NCBI RefSeq assembly: GCF_000416985.1
Contig: NZ_ATDL01000021.1
Location: 124,001-188,000 of the forward strand
DNA: 64,000 nt
Reading direction: 5' to 3'
DNA from: Sphingobacterium paucimobilis HER1398
Lineage (GTDB): Bacteria; Bacteroidota; Bacteroidia; Sphingobacteriales; Sphingobacteriaceae
The notes beneath the pieces were generated by a model that worked only from the letters and a program-made list of their open reading frames with translations, was not told the origin of the DNA and ran no database searches. A program made the position numbers and the translations under genes. Of this stretch, positions 8,843-17,194 are shown one piece after another (position 1 is the first letter of the stretch; each line of letters opens with the position of its first letter).

Positions 8843-9586
8843 TTAAATAACTTTAATACTACTTGCAAAATCTTTTAGCGATCTGTCATTTGGCGCAAGA
8901 TCAGTAATAAGGTAGGTTACTTCCTTAAGCGGAACTACCCGCATTTTTTGATTGGAATTAAGTTTCTCTGCTATGCTTAAGATAGCGAGACTCTTGGAGC
9001 ATTTGATCATCGCTCTCTTGATTTGTACAACTTCCCAATCCGAATCTGTAATTCCCTCCTCAATAGAGAGACTATTTGTCCCCAATAAGCAAAGGTCTAC
9101 ACGGATATCAGCCAGCTCATTGACTACTTGTGAACCCGTTACGATATTCGTGTTACGGGATAATTTTCCACCCAGTAAGAATACATCAATATTGTCTTTC
9201 TCTGCTAATTCGAGAGCGACTAACGGGCTTATAGTAAAAAAAGTACACTGTAGGTCATTAGGCACAAGGCGGGCCAATTCGATCATGGTTGTCCCACCTC
9301 CAATTAATACACTCATTCCGTTTGCGATCAAAGAAAGGGCCTTACTGGCTATTTCTTTTTTCCCTTCTTTGGCATATACGTTTCCCTCTTGAAATGGGAA
9401 TTGGAAAGATTTTGATAAGGCACCGCCATACACTTTGATAACTTGGCCATTTTCTGCAAGTTCATTCAGGTCGCGGCGTATAGTATCCTCAGATACATTT
9501 AATTGTATGCTCAGGTCTGATGATAATACTTTGTTGTGAAGGTTTATTTGATGAACAATATAAGCCTGTCTTTCTTCTTTTAACAT
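8843..9586 (-). CDS. DeoR/GlpR family transcriptional regulator
   Basis: 247-residue sugar-phosphate-responsive repressor type. The N-terminal winged HTH reads VLSSDLSIQLNVSEDTIRRDLNELAENGQVIKVYGGAL (about residues 19-56); the C-terminal effector domain has IGGGTTMIELARLVP and LLGTNSLSIEEGITDSDWEVVQIKRAMI, which is the DeoRC sugar-phosphate isomerase-like fold. It stands alone: neighbours are a polysaccharide gene and a repeat protein, so its target operon is probably elsewhere. Effector not predictable. Confidence 0.92.
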   Translation of the reverse strand: MLKEERQAYIVHQINLHNKVLSSDLSIQLNVSEDTIRRDLNELAENGQVIKVYGGALSKSFQFPFQEGNVYAKEGKKEIASKALSLIANGMSVLIGGGTTMIELARLVPNDLQCTFFTISPLVALELAEKDNIDVFLLGGKLSRNTNIVTGSQVVNELADIRVDLCLLGTNSLSIEEGITDSDWEVVQIKRAMIKCSKSLAILSIAEKLNSNQKMRVVPLKEVTYLITDLAPNDRSLKDFASSIKVI

Positions 9587-9622
9587 AATTTTAGCGAATT
9601 ATATGAGGTTGCTTGTTTATTG

Positions 9623-10954
9623 CTATGCGTTGTCAGTAGGAGGGATGTTTTTAGTAACTCCAGCCTTAAACCTGGGCTTGAATCCTGTCGGTTTGTTGCT
9701 CGGCTCAGGCGTAGTTTTGACGCCCTCAGGAGTTTCCTCCTGTGCTTTTTGATCAGTTACCGCAGCCTCCGTTGGAGCTGTTTTGGTAACTCCAGCCTTG
9801 AACCTGGGTTTGAATCCTGCCGGTTTGTTGCTCGGTGCTGCTGTACTTTCTGCGTTCTCGGGAGTTTCCTCCTGTGCTTTTTGATCAGTTGCCGCAGCCT
9901 CCGTTGGAGCTGTTTTGGTAACTCCAGCCTTGAACCTGGGCTTGAATCCTGCCGGTTTGTTGCTCGGTGCTGCTGTACTTTCTGCGTTCTCGGGAGTTTC
10001 CTCCTGTGTTTTTTGATCAGTTGCCGCAGCCTCCGTTGGTGCCGTTTTGGTAACTCCAGATTTGAACCTGGGCTTGAATCCTGCTGGTTTGTTACTCGGT
10101 GCTGCTGTACTTTCTGCGTTCTTGGGAGTTTCCTCCTGTGCTTTTTGATCAGTTGCCGCAGGCTCTGTTGGAGCTGTTTTGGTAACTCCTGCCTTGAACC
10201 TGGGCTTGAATCCTGCCGGTTTGTTGCTCGGTACTGCTGTACCTTCTGTGTTCTCCGGAGTTTCCTCCTGTGCTTTTTGTTCGATCGGCGCAGCCTCTGT
10301 TGGTGCTGTTTTGGTAACTCCAGCCTTAAACCTGGGCTTGAATCCTGCCGGTTTGTTGCTCGGTACTGCTGTACCTTCTGTGTTCTCCGGAGTTTCCTCC
10401 TGTGCTTTTTGTTCGATCGGCGCAGCCTCTGTTGGTGCTGTTTTGGTAACTCCAGCCTTAAACCTGGGCTTGAATCCTGCCGGTTTGTTGCTCGGTACTG
10501 CTGTACCTTCTGTGTTCTCCGGAGTTTCCTCCTGTGCTTTTCGTTCGGTCGGCGCAGCCTCTGTTGGTGCTGTTTTGGTAACTCCAGTCTTGAACCTCGG
10601 CTTGAATCCAGCAGGAGCAGAAATCGATTGGCTTTCCTGTGTTTGTTCCTCGTTTGGTTTAGCGAAAGATTTAGAAATAGATTTTGGTTTGAAACCCAAA
10701 GTACTCACCTTGGTTGTCGGTTCCGCTGTTTTAGCGGTGCTCTCTTCGCGTACAGCAGTAGGAGCAGCTACAGTGTCCGTGAGTAAGTAACTTTTTCTGA
10801 GTTTGTTGAACCAAAATTTTTTGGTGTGGTCAAAACTCTTTTCACCCATGGAATTATAATGAACCCTAAATTCATTATACAGCTCTTCGTTTGCAGATTT
10901 CAATGCAAAAAGATCTATTTTCTTTTTTATAAAAAATTCTTCAAAACTGAGCAT
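9623..10954 (-). CDS. Protein with 44-residue tandem repeats (disordered, Lys/Pro/Ala/Glu-rich)
   Basis: From ATG 10954 the protein has 443 residues. The first about 60 (MLSFEEFFIKKKIDLFALK... SFDHTKKFWFNKLRKSYLL) form a compact, conserved-looking domain; then a low-complexity linker and seven full plus one partial copy of a 44-residue repeat whose core is KPAGFKPRFKAGVTKTAPTE. Repeats alternate a basic GFKPRFK block with an acidic QEETPEN block, suggesting a flexible, charged, disordered tail. No signal peptide. An alternative ATG at 11077 exists, but it lies inside the yebC terminator hairpin, so I reject it. Function unknown. Confidence 0.75.
   Translation of the reverse strand: MLSFEEFFIKKKIDLFALKSANEELYNEFRVHYNSMGEKSFDHTKKFWFNKLRKSYLLTDTVAAPTAVREESTAKTAEPTTKVSTLGFKPKSISKSFAKPNEEQTQESQSISAPAGFKPRFKTGVTKTAPTEAAPTERKAQEETPENTEGTAVPSNKPAGFKPRFKAGVTKTAPTEAAPIEQKAQEETPENTEGTAVPSNKPAGFKPRFKAGVTKTAPTEAAPIEQKAQEETPENTEGTAVPSNKPAGFKPRFKAGVTKTAPTEPAATDQKAQEETPKNAESTAAPSNKPAGFKPRFKSGVTKTAPTEAAATDQKTQEETPENAESTAAPSNKPAGFKPRFKAGVTKTAPTEAAATDQKAQEETPENAESTAAPSNKPAGFKPRFKAGVTKTAPTEAAVTDQKAQEETPEGVKTTPEPSNKPTGFKPRFKAGVTKNIPPTDNA
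9626..10618 (-). repeat. 132-bp in-frame tandem repeat array
   Basis: Seven complete 132-bp units and one partial unit, all coding in frame. Two subtypes are blocked: the upstream three end in ENTEGTAVPSN, the next three in NAESTAAPSN, and the last full unit has diverged, which indicates expansion by local duplication. Confidence 0.93.
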
Positions 10955-11065
10955 ATTCAAACTTAAATAAAATGCTTTGCATTCGCACAATGTATCCTCG
11001 AAAAAATACCATAACCTGATCGCTGTCAGCAGTTCAATAATTGAAGTAGCATTGGCTAGGTAATT

Positions 11066-11090
11066 AAAAACCTTCATACGTATGAAGGTT
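11066..11090 (-). terminator. Rho-independent terminator after yebC
   Basis: On the minus strand AACCTTCATACGTATGAAGGTT is a perfect palindrome followed by a short T-run. It separates the tdh-yebC operon from the repeat-protein gene. Confidence 0.75.
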
Positions 11091-11117
11091 CATATAATAC
11101 AATTTTATTGCCTCTGC

Positions 11118-11843
11118 TTATTCCATGTTGTGATACACGGCTTGCACATCATCGTCTTCTTCGATCTTGTCGATAAGTTTTAACACATCGGCTGCTTGTT
11201 CTTCGCTGAGTGCGGTATGTGACAGGGAGATACGCTCCAGCTTGGCTGATGTTGTCTCGATGCCTTTCTCCTCTAAGAGGCGTTGCATATTACCAAAATC
11301 TTCGAAAGAAGTCTGAACGACAAAAACATCATTACCTTCTTCGTCAGACTCTACATAGAGTTCTTCCAGTCCACCATCGATAAGTTCAAGTTCCAACTCT
11401 TCCTCATTCATCTCATCAGTAGCCAGAAAGCGAAAGATAGATTTACGTTGAAATATAAAATCTAAGGATCCCGTTTTACCCAATGAACCACCCGATTTAG
11501 TGAAATAACTCCGAATGTTTGCAACCGTTCTATTGGTGTTGTCTGTAGCGGTTTCGATCAATACAGGAACACCGTGAGGGCCATACCCCTCATATACATA
11601 TTCTTCATAACCTTTCGAATCCTTCTCAGAAGCACGTTTTATAGCTGCTTCTACGCGGTCTTTAGGCATATTTACAGCCTTTGCATTTTGGATGGCAGTA
11701 CGTAAACGTGCGTTGTTTTCAGGGTGAGGGCCTCCTTCTTTTACAGAAATTGCGATTTCTTTCCCTAAGCGTGTAAATTGAACGGCCATTTTGGCCCAAC
11801 GCTTAAATTTTCTTTCTTTTCTAAATTCAAAAGCTCTACCCAT
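11118..11843 (-). CDS. yebC: YebC/PmpR family protein (TACO1-like)
   Basis: 241-residue member of the universal YebC/TACO1 family, described both as a DNA-binding regulator and as a factor helping ribosomes translate proline stretches. Diagnostic: MGRAFEFRKERKFKRWAKMA at the start (a Bacteroidota-type variant of the usual AGHSKW), GKEIAISVKEGGPHPENNARLR, NMPKDRVEAAIKRA, YEEYVYEGYGPHGVPVLIE, SGGSLGKTGSLDFIFQRK. Full length. It begins 2 bases after the stop of the tdh gene, so the two are co-transcribed; the palindrome at 11069-11090 ends the unit. Confidence 0.95.
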   Translation of the reverse strand: MGRAFEFRKERKFKRWAKMAVQFTRLGKEIAISVKEGGPHPENNARLRTAIQNAKAVNMPKDRVEAAIKRASEKDSKGYEEYVYEGYGPHGVPVLIETATDNTNRTVANIRSYFTKSGGSLGKTGSLDFIFQRKSIFRFLATDEMNEEELELELIDGGLEELYVESDEEGNDVFVVQTSFEDFGNMQRLLEEKGIETTSAKLERISLSHTALSEEQAADVLKLIDKIEEDDDVQAVYHNME

Positions 11844-11845
11844 TT

Positions 11846-12799
11846 TTAATTGTTTGTTTTAAGATTTTTGATCATGTCCTTAGTCATGGCTTCCAGGTCA
11901 TAAGCTATGTCCCAGTTCCAATCCTTACGGGCATATTCATCGTCAATACTTTGCGGCCAAGAGTCGGCAATAGCTTGGCGAGGATCTCCCGAGCTGTAGG
12001 ACATCCCAAAATTAGGAAGAATTTTTTTAATTTCTTCGGCAATCATCTCTGGAGTGAAAGAAACACCTGCAAGATTATAACTTGAGCGGATACTCAGACT
12101 CTCTGCAGGAGCGTCCATAAGCTTTATGGTGGCGCGTACGGCATCGTCCATATACATCATCGGAAGTGCTGTCTGTGCAGAGAGAAAACTTTCATAGCTG
12201 CCTTTTGCCAATGCTTCAAAAAAGATGTGCACAGCGTAATCTGTAGTACCGCCGCCTGGAGCTGTTTTCCAGGATATAATACCCGGATAGCGGATGCTGC
12301 GGATATCCAGACCGTACTTCTCATGATAATATTCACAAAGGCGCTCGCCAGCTAATTTACTGATACCGTAGATACTGTTGGGATCCATGACACAATACTG
12401 AGGGGTGTTCACCTTTGGAGAGTGTGGACCGAAGACAGCAATGGAGCTCGGCCAAAAGATTTTCTTGATATTGCCCAGTTCGACAGCTAGATCCAACACA
12501 TTCAACAGACCGTTCATATTCAAGTCCCAAGCTTTTTGCGGATATTGTTCGCCTGTCGCGGATAGCATAGCCGCTAATAAATAAACCTGTGTAGGCTTAT
12601 GTTTCTCAAAAAGTGATTTCAAGGCTGCTTTATCAAGAACATTGATCGTCTCGAAATTTTGAATAGGAGATGGCGTCTGAGGCTCTCTAATATCAGTTGT
12701 GATAATGTTCTCTGCACCAAATTTAGTTCTTAAGGCTTCGGCTAATTCTGTGCCGATCTGACCGTTGGAGCCTAAGATTATAATAGTTTCTTTCATCAA
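11846..12799 (-). CDS. L-threonine 3-dehydrogenase, epimerase (SDR) type
   Basis: 317-residue extended short-chain dehydrogenase. NAD motif LGSNGQIGTEL at residues 8-18; catalytic Y-x-x-x-K in SIYGISKLAGERL; the strings WPSSIAVFGP, RYPGIISWKTAPGGGTTDYAV and SDPRQAIADSWP-like (GDPRQAIADSWPQSIDD) are those of the bacterial SDR-type threonine dehydrogenases known from Cytophaga and Flavobacterium. Reaction: L-threonine to 2-amino-3-ketobutyrate with NAD. The start is ATG 12799 or the adjacent ATG 12796. A TATCTTTG promoter lies at 12928-12935, leaving a leader of about 120 bases. Other SDR sugar epimerases are possible but less likely. Confidence 0.82.
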   Translation of the reverse strand: MMKETIIILGSNGQIGTELAEALRTKFGAENIITTDIREPQTPSPIQNFETINVLDKAALKSLFEKHKPTQVYLLAAMLSATGEQYPQKAWDLNMNGLLNVLDLAVELGNIKKIFWPSSIAVFGPHSPKVNTPQYCVMDPNSIYGISKLAGERLCEYYHEKYGLDIRSIRYPGIISWKTAPGGGTTDYAVHIFFEALAKGSYESFLSAQTALPMMYMDDAVRATIKLMDAPAESLSIRSSYNLAGVSFTPEMIAEEIKKILPNFGMSYSSGDPRQAIADSWPQSIDDEYARKDWNWDIAYDLEAMTKDMIKNLKTNN

Positions 12800-12927
12800 A
12801 TAAATATTTACGAGGGCATAGCTTTTAGTAGGATCTATGGTACTCGGTTTTCTGTTTAAAGCAATTAAGAGATTTGTGCTGTTTTCCTTTTTTTTATTCC
12901 AAATACAACCGCTCTGTTCTTGCCTTG

Positions 12928-12935
12928 CAAAGATA
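12928..12935 (-). promoter_or_regulatory. Candidate -7 promoter element for the tdh-yebC operon
   Basis: TATCTTTG on the minus strand, between the end of the LTD-domain gene and the threonine dehydrogenase gene. Confidence 0.45.
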
Positions 12936-12954
12936 GGTGTTTTATAGCGTTTTT

Positions 12955-14610
12955 TTAATATTGATGTGATTTATGAACAATAACAAAAGCTCCCTTAAAG
13001 ATCTCACGAAAGCCGTTTTCTCGGTATATTTCCGCCCAATAGATATAGTGACCGGGAGCTGCTTTTTGTGTGTTTTCATCCCTACAATCCCATTTGATTT
13101 TTCCATCAAAACCTACACTCTGTTGTTGAATCAATCGGTTGACTAGGGTTCCTTTTTCAGCGTAAATATTAAGGTTGAGCATGTAGTCCGCTCCGTTCAA
13201 TCTATAGTTTATTTCCAGCTCATCTTCGAAGCCATCATCATCTGGAGAAACAGTTTTTGAAGTTAAAAACAGATCAATTTTTTTATTTGGATTGTCCGTA
13301 TGTGTTGAATTTCGAAATCCCGGTGTCGATCCACCTGCTATTGTGGCTGCGGATTTAAAGTTTTCCGGAAGATTGCTGTCTTCTTCATACGATTGACGCT
13401 CCAAAGATATTCCCTTGGGATTTTTGATCCAGGAGGAGTGCATCGCGGCATGATAGTATACCGAGTCCACCAGACCCCCAGGCGAATATAAAGTGACGAC
13501 TCCCTGTTGGTTGGGGTAGGCAGGGAGACTCGTCATCTCATAGACCCGATCAACAACTGCGTTAGCGTGTGTACGAATGATTTTTTCCTTCTCGGCCGTC
13601 AATACCAAAAAATCCTGAGACTCCAGCAAGAGTAGTTCGTCCGATATCGTACGATTGCCCAGAAGCCATCCCTGGAGGTTGATCGGTAGGTCCGTCCGGT
13701 TATAGATTTCAATAAAGTCGCTGCCTTCCTTTTGCGGGTTAAAGAGAATTTCATTGATTACAATATCATTATAACGTACCTGCGGCTGATCGAATAACAA
13801 ATATTCGGGAACCTGAAGGAGCTGTCCGCACAGTTCGATTTCGTTGACGGTCAATGTGTAAATCTCTTGCGGGTTGATCGTTTGATCGAAATTCAGCAGA
13901 AGGAAATCCGAATCTTCCATCCAAGATATGGATACCGGAGTATTTACCCCGTGGTCGATGCTAAAATCTTCTTTTTGAAATTCAGGAAGAAACTGCCGTT
14001 CTATGTTAAAGCGCATACGGATTGCTTTTTCTAGTATTTCCATTTGAGCAATTGCTACTTTCGGCAAGTAGGTCTTATCCGTTATGGAGTTTGGACTCCC
14101 GGGTGTTCCTCCTTTACGCGCGATAGAAGAGGACCAATTGGATTTCATATTGCATGTCCAGTTCGGGTTTATTCGTTCCAGACTCCAACCGCCGCTTTTT
14201 TTTGAACTGTTTTGGTGCCAACTGTCTTTGTAGACAACTTCGTCCAGCAGCGTATTGCCCCGATACAATTGTATCGTAGCTCCTGAATTGTTTAACTGAG
14301 GCCAGTTTACCAATGGAATGACATTGCCATAGATAGCCAATTGCTCCTCTCCATCCTGTGCACATAGAATGACAAACTGCTGTGGGGCGAGTAGGTAGGT
14401 CGGAATCTGTAGGTTTTTCTTGTTGATATTTAAACTTAGTTTTCCGAGATCTTGAACCGATGTAGAGTTGTTCATGAGTTCGATATATTCCACGGCAGGA
14501 AGCTCACCATTTTTAGGGTTAGCCATTATTTCGTTGATCATGACATCTTGGCTATACGTATTTGTTGTTACTATTAGCCACATGCACAGTGCATAAAACT
14601 TGATTTTCAT
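12955..14610 (-). CDS. Exported lamin-tail-domain protein with C-terminal FlgD/CHU_C-like domain
   Basis: 551 residues starting with a signal peptide (MKIKFYALCMWLIVTTNTYS). Two lamin-tail (LTD) domains are visible, one opening VMINEIMANPKNGELPAVEYIELMN near residue 24 and another opening IVINEILFNPQKEGSDFIEIYN near 290. The last about 90 residues (SPDDDGFEDELEINY... GHYIYWAEIYRENG) look like the FlgD-like Ig domain that often ends secreted Bacteroidota proteins. It is therefore likely a secreted or surface protein; its partner is unknown. Single-gene unit by spacing (about 150 bases to tdh). Confidence 0.83.
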   Translation of the reverse strand: MKIKFYALCMWLIVTTNTYSQDVMINEIMANPKNGELPAVEYIELMNNSTSVQDLGKLSLNINKKNLQIPTYLLAPQQFVILCAQDGEEQLAIYGNVIPLVNWPQLNNSGATIQLYRGNTLLDEVVYKDSWHQNSSKKSGGWSLERINPNWTCNMKSNWSSSIARKGGTPGSPNSITDKTYLPKVAIAQMEILEKAIRMRFNIERQFLPEFQKEDFSIDHGVNTPVSISWMEDSDFLLLNFDQTINPQEIYTLTVNEIELCGQLLQVPEYLLFDQPQVRYNDIVINEILFNPQKEGSDFIEIYNRTDLPINLQGWLLGNRTISDELLLLESQDFLVLTAEKEKIIRTHANAVVDRVYEMTSLPAYPNQQGVVTLYSPGGLVDSVYYHAAMHSSWIKNPKGISLERQSYEEDSNLPENFKSAATIAGGSTPGFRNSTHTDNPNKKIDLFLTSKTVSPDDDGFEDELEINYRLNGADYMLNLNIYAEKGTLVNRLIQQQSVGFDGKIKWDCRDENTQKAAPGHYIYWAEIYRENGFREIFKGAFVIVHKSHQY

Positions 14611-14839
14611 CCCGTTTATAATTGGTTCTCCTTACGAAGGTATAACTTCGCTATCTTATGCAATATAAAGAATATATTTTGCCTAAAGGCCGTATATGTA
14701 TAGCAAATATTCGGTTCGGTAGCTGTTTGTATTGATAATTTAGTAATTTAAACAGGTTAAATATTGGTTTTGTGTCAATATTTAGCGCTATAAAATGATA
14801 AAAATGTAATTTTTGTATAAAATACTCCTGTTTATTTGT

Positions 14840-14847
14840 TATGTTTG
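14840..14847 (+). promoter_or_regulatory. Candidate -7 promoter element for asd
   Basis: TATGTTTG fits TAnnTTTG; a TTTG at 14812-14815 could be the upstream element, though the spacing (24) is longer than usual. Confidence 0.4.
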
Positions 14848-14906
14848 GCATCGTGAAACTAAAAACAAGAATTCACGATACATACTAAACAGTAAAATTA
14901 TATACA

Positions 14907-15896
14907 ATGAAAGTAGCAGTAGTTGGCGCAACAGGTCTTGTTGGGTCCGAAATTTTGACGGTATTAGCGGAAAGAAACTTCCCCGTGACAGAATTGATTC
15001 CTGTAGCCTCCGAAAGAAGTAAGGGGAAGGAAATCGAATTCAAGGGTAAGAAGTTTAAGACGGTGACACCAGATGAAGCTATTGCAATGCAGCCAGATGT
15101 AGCGTTGTTCTCGGCAGGAGGAAGCGTGTCAACTGAATATGCGCCTTTGTTCGCATCTGCCGGAATTACCGTAGTTGACAACTCTTCGGCTTGGCGGATG
15201 GATCCATCAAAAAAACTTATCGTACCTGAAGTCAATGGAGATGTGTTGACGTCTCAAGATAAAATTATTGCGAATCCAAACTGTTCGACTATTCAGATGG
15301 TAGTGGTGTTAAAGCCTCTGCATGAAAAATATAAGATTAAACGTGTAGTCGTGTCTACCTATCAGTCGGTAACAGGTACTGGTGTTAAAGCGGTACAACA
15401 ATTGAAAGATGAACGGGCTGGGGTAGAAGGAGAGAAAGCTTATCCTTATCAGATTGATTTGAATGTGATCCCTCATATTGATGTATTCCAGGAAAACGGA
15501 TATACCAAAGAGGAAATGAAGATGATTCAGGAAACCAATAAAATCATGCAGGATGATGCTATTAAGGTTACCGCTACCACTGTACGTATTCCGGTGATGG
15601 GTGGACATTCCGAGTCTGTCAATATAGAGTTCGAAAATGATTTCGATGTACAGGAACTGCGTCAAGCGTTAGCCGCTCAGGAAGGCGTAATCGTAGTGGA
15701 TGATCCGAGCAACCTGGCCTATCCAATGCCTAAAGATGCACACGGTAAAGATGAGGTCTTTGTAGGACGTATACGTAGAGATGAATCGCAAGCGAATACC
15801 GTAAACCTTTGGATTGTTGCGGACAACTTGAGAAAAGGGGCAGCTACCAATGCTGTACAAGTTGCTGAACTGTTGAATAAAAAAGGATTAATATAA
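14907..15896 (+). CDS. asd: Aspartate-semialdehyde dehydrogenase
   Basis: NADPH-dependent enzyme that reduces L-aspartyl phosphate to aspartate semialdehyde, the branch point to lysine/diaminopimelate, threonine and methionine. 329 residues, normal length. Motifs: VVGATGLVGSEIL (nucleotide binding), DNSSAWRMD, NPNCSTIQM with nucleophile Cys126, and the general base His234 in GGHSESVN. Single gene closed by a strong terminator. Confidence 0.97.
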   Translation: MKVAVVGATGLVGSEILTVLAERNFPVTELIPVASERSKGKEIEFKGKKFKTVTPDEAIAMQPDVALFSAGGSVSTEYAPLFASAGITVVDNSSAWRMDPSKKLIVPEVNGDVLTSQDKIIANPNCSTIQMVVVLKPLHEKYKIKRVVVSTYQSVTGTGVKAVQQLKDERAGVEGEKAYPYQIDLNVIPHIDVFQENGYTKEEMKMIQETNKIMQDDAIKVTATTVRIPVMGGHSESVNIEFENDFDVQELRQALAAQEGVIVVDDPSNLAYPMPKDAHGKDEVFVGRIRRDESQANTVNLWIVADNLRKGAATNAVQVAELLNKKGLI

Positions 15897-15923
15897 CGAA
15901 CTAACCGTAATCATATATATACC

Positions 15924-15954
15924 AAAAAACGTCCTCCCAGGAGGACGTTTTTTA
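15924..15954 (+). terminator. Terminator of asd
   Basis: Stem AAAAAACGTCCTCC / GGAGGACGTTTTTT with a two-base loop. Confidence 0.9.
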
Positions 15955-16146
15955 TTGCAGTTAATTGGCGAATATAGAGTGCTTATTCGTTTCGAAAGCC
16001 TTCTGGTTTTAATCTTTACTCTGAAATGAGGCCGATTAGGAAACTACCTGTACAATATGCTTCAGGTCATCATAGCTCCCTAATACAAAGCTTAGGGATA
16101 CTATATGTAGATGCAGTTATGTATTCGCAAAACCGTATCTTCATAA

Positions 16147-16180
16147 AAAAGGCGGATACTGCATGCAGTATCCGCCTTTT
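16147..16180 (-). terminator. Terminator of the DUF4270-kelch operon
   Basis: Perfect palindromic stem around AAAGGCGGATACTGCATG, with A/T runs on both sides; stops minus-strand transcription after the kelch gene. Confidence 0.88.
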
Positions 16181-16200
16181 AAAGAATATTGTAATGTTAA

Positions 16201-17190
16201 CTATCTGACTTGCGTGAATACCCAAGTATCGTCAAATTTTGTAGCACTGTTCATACCTGTTGTCAGGTAGCCTTTACCACCGATAGAAAATGAAACGGCA
16301 CCTTCTCTTGCGTTCTGAGGCAATGCTTGGTGTTTGCTTTCCCATTTGTTAGCAGCTACATCGTATTTCCATACGTTACCTAATACAGAGCCTTTTTTAC
16401 CACCTACTACATAACCGAACTTACCGATTACAAATGTAGATGCTGATTGACGAGTCAGGTCGTATGTATTAGATGCATCTTTCAAAGGAGCAACACCTTC
16501 ATTCCAGTTACTTCCGTCAAAAGAATAGAAGTCTTCTGGGAACTGGTTGTTGTCCATACCACCACCGATATAAGCTTTACCGTCTACAACAAAAGCAAAT
16601 GCGTTTACGCGTTTGTTTTTCAAAGGAGACGTCACATTCGTCCAAGTGTCTGTTTTAGGATCGTATTTCCAAAAATCCTTTAATGTTTTCTGTGTTTTAG
16701 TCGCTCCTGTACCTACGTAACCAAATCCATTTAATGTAAACGCAACTGCACCGTAACGAGCTTCTCCAGGGAAATCAGCGATTGGTGTCCATTTATTAGC
16801 AGCTGGGTCATACATGTAGAAGTCCTTCAACACGTCTGTACCGTTGAATCCTGTACCCACATATCCTTTGCCATCGATTGAAAAGCCTACAGCGCCATTA
16901 CGTGCTTCGCCTTCAAACTCTGCAACTTCTTCCCATAAATTGTTTTTAAAAGACCATGCATCTTTAGTTCTTTCGTTTGTTGATAAGATACCTGTTGCCA
17001 AATATCCCACTTCGCCGATCTGGAAAGATGCAGCAGCAGATCTTGGATCTCCGTCAAAAGCTGAAGCTTTTACCCACTCCGTCGGGCCAGTATCCTCGGT
17101 GTCATTATCTTTGCTTTTTTTACAAGAGTTGAAAGCAGTTAACGAAAAAACACAGGCTACAACTACCAAAAGCCAATTTTTCTTATTCAT
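16201..17190 (-). CDS. Kelch-repeat lipoprotein
   Basis: From ATG 17190 about 329 residues with a lipoprotein signal (MNKKNWLLVVVACVFSLTAF-NSC). The body is a six-bladed kelch-type beta-propeller: repeated units of the form KGYVGTGFNGTDVLKDFYMY, GFGYVGTGATKT, KAYIGGGMDNN, FGYVVGGKKG, KGYLTTGMN with W and Y at fixed spacing. It starts 4 bases after the stop of the DUF4270 gene, so the two are co-transcribed, a pairing also common in other Bacteroidota. The longer frame to 17217 would overlap the upstream gene and spoil the signal peptide, so I did not use it. Probably an exported, membrane-anchored binding protein. Confidence 0.87.
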   Translation of the reverse strand: MNKKNWLLVVVACVFSLTAFNSCKKSKDNDTEDTGPTEWVKASAFDGDPRSAAASFQIGEVGYLATGILSTNERTKDAWSFKNNLWEEVAEFEGEARNGAVGFSIDGKGYVGTGFNGTDVLKDFYMYDPAANKWTPIADFPGEARYGAVAFTLNGFGYVGTGATKTQKTLKDFWKYDPKTDTWTNVTSPLKNKRVNAFAFVVDGKAYIGGGMDNNQFPEDFYSFDGSNWNEGVAPLKDASNTYDLTRQSASTFVIGKFGYVVGGKKGSVLGNVWKYDVAANKWESKHQALPQNAREGAVSFSIGGKGYLTTGMNSATKFDDTWVFTQVR

Positions 17191-17194
17191 ACGA

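Larger units (their letters stand above)
15897..16200. other. Intergenic gap between asd and the kelch gene
   Basis: Apart from the two terminators at its ends I see nothing convincing here; a 60-codon open frame (16026-16208) has no coding character and overlaps the hairpin. Confidence 0.6.

Noticed and set aside
9626..10618. Possible CRISPR or non-coding repeat array
   Set aside because: Units are 132 bp, directly adjacent without spacers, and all in frame in a protein.
9620..10786. Long open frames on the plus strand (388 and 203 codons) across the repeat region
   Set aside because: They are antisense to the 132-bp repeat array; the repeat keeps several frames open at once. The minus-strand frame has a sensible N-terminal domain and regular composition.
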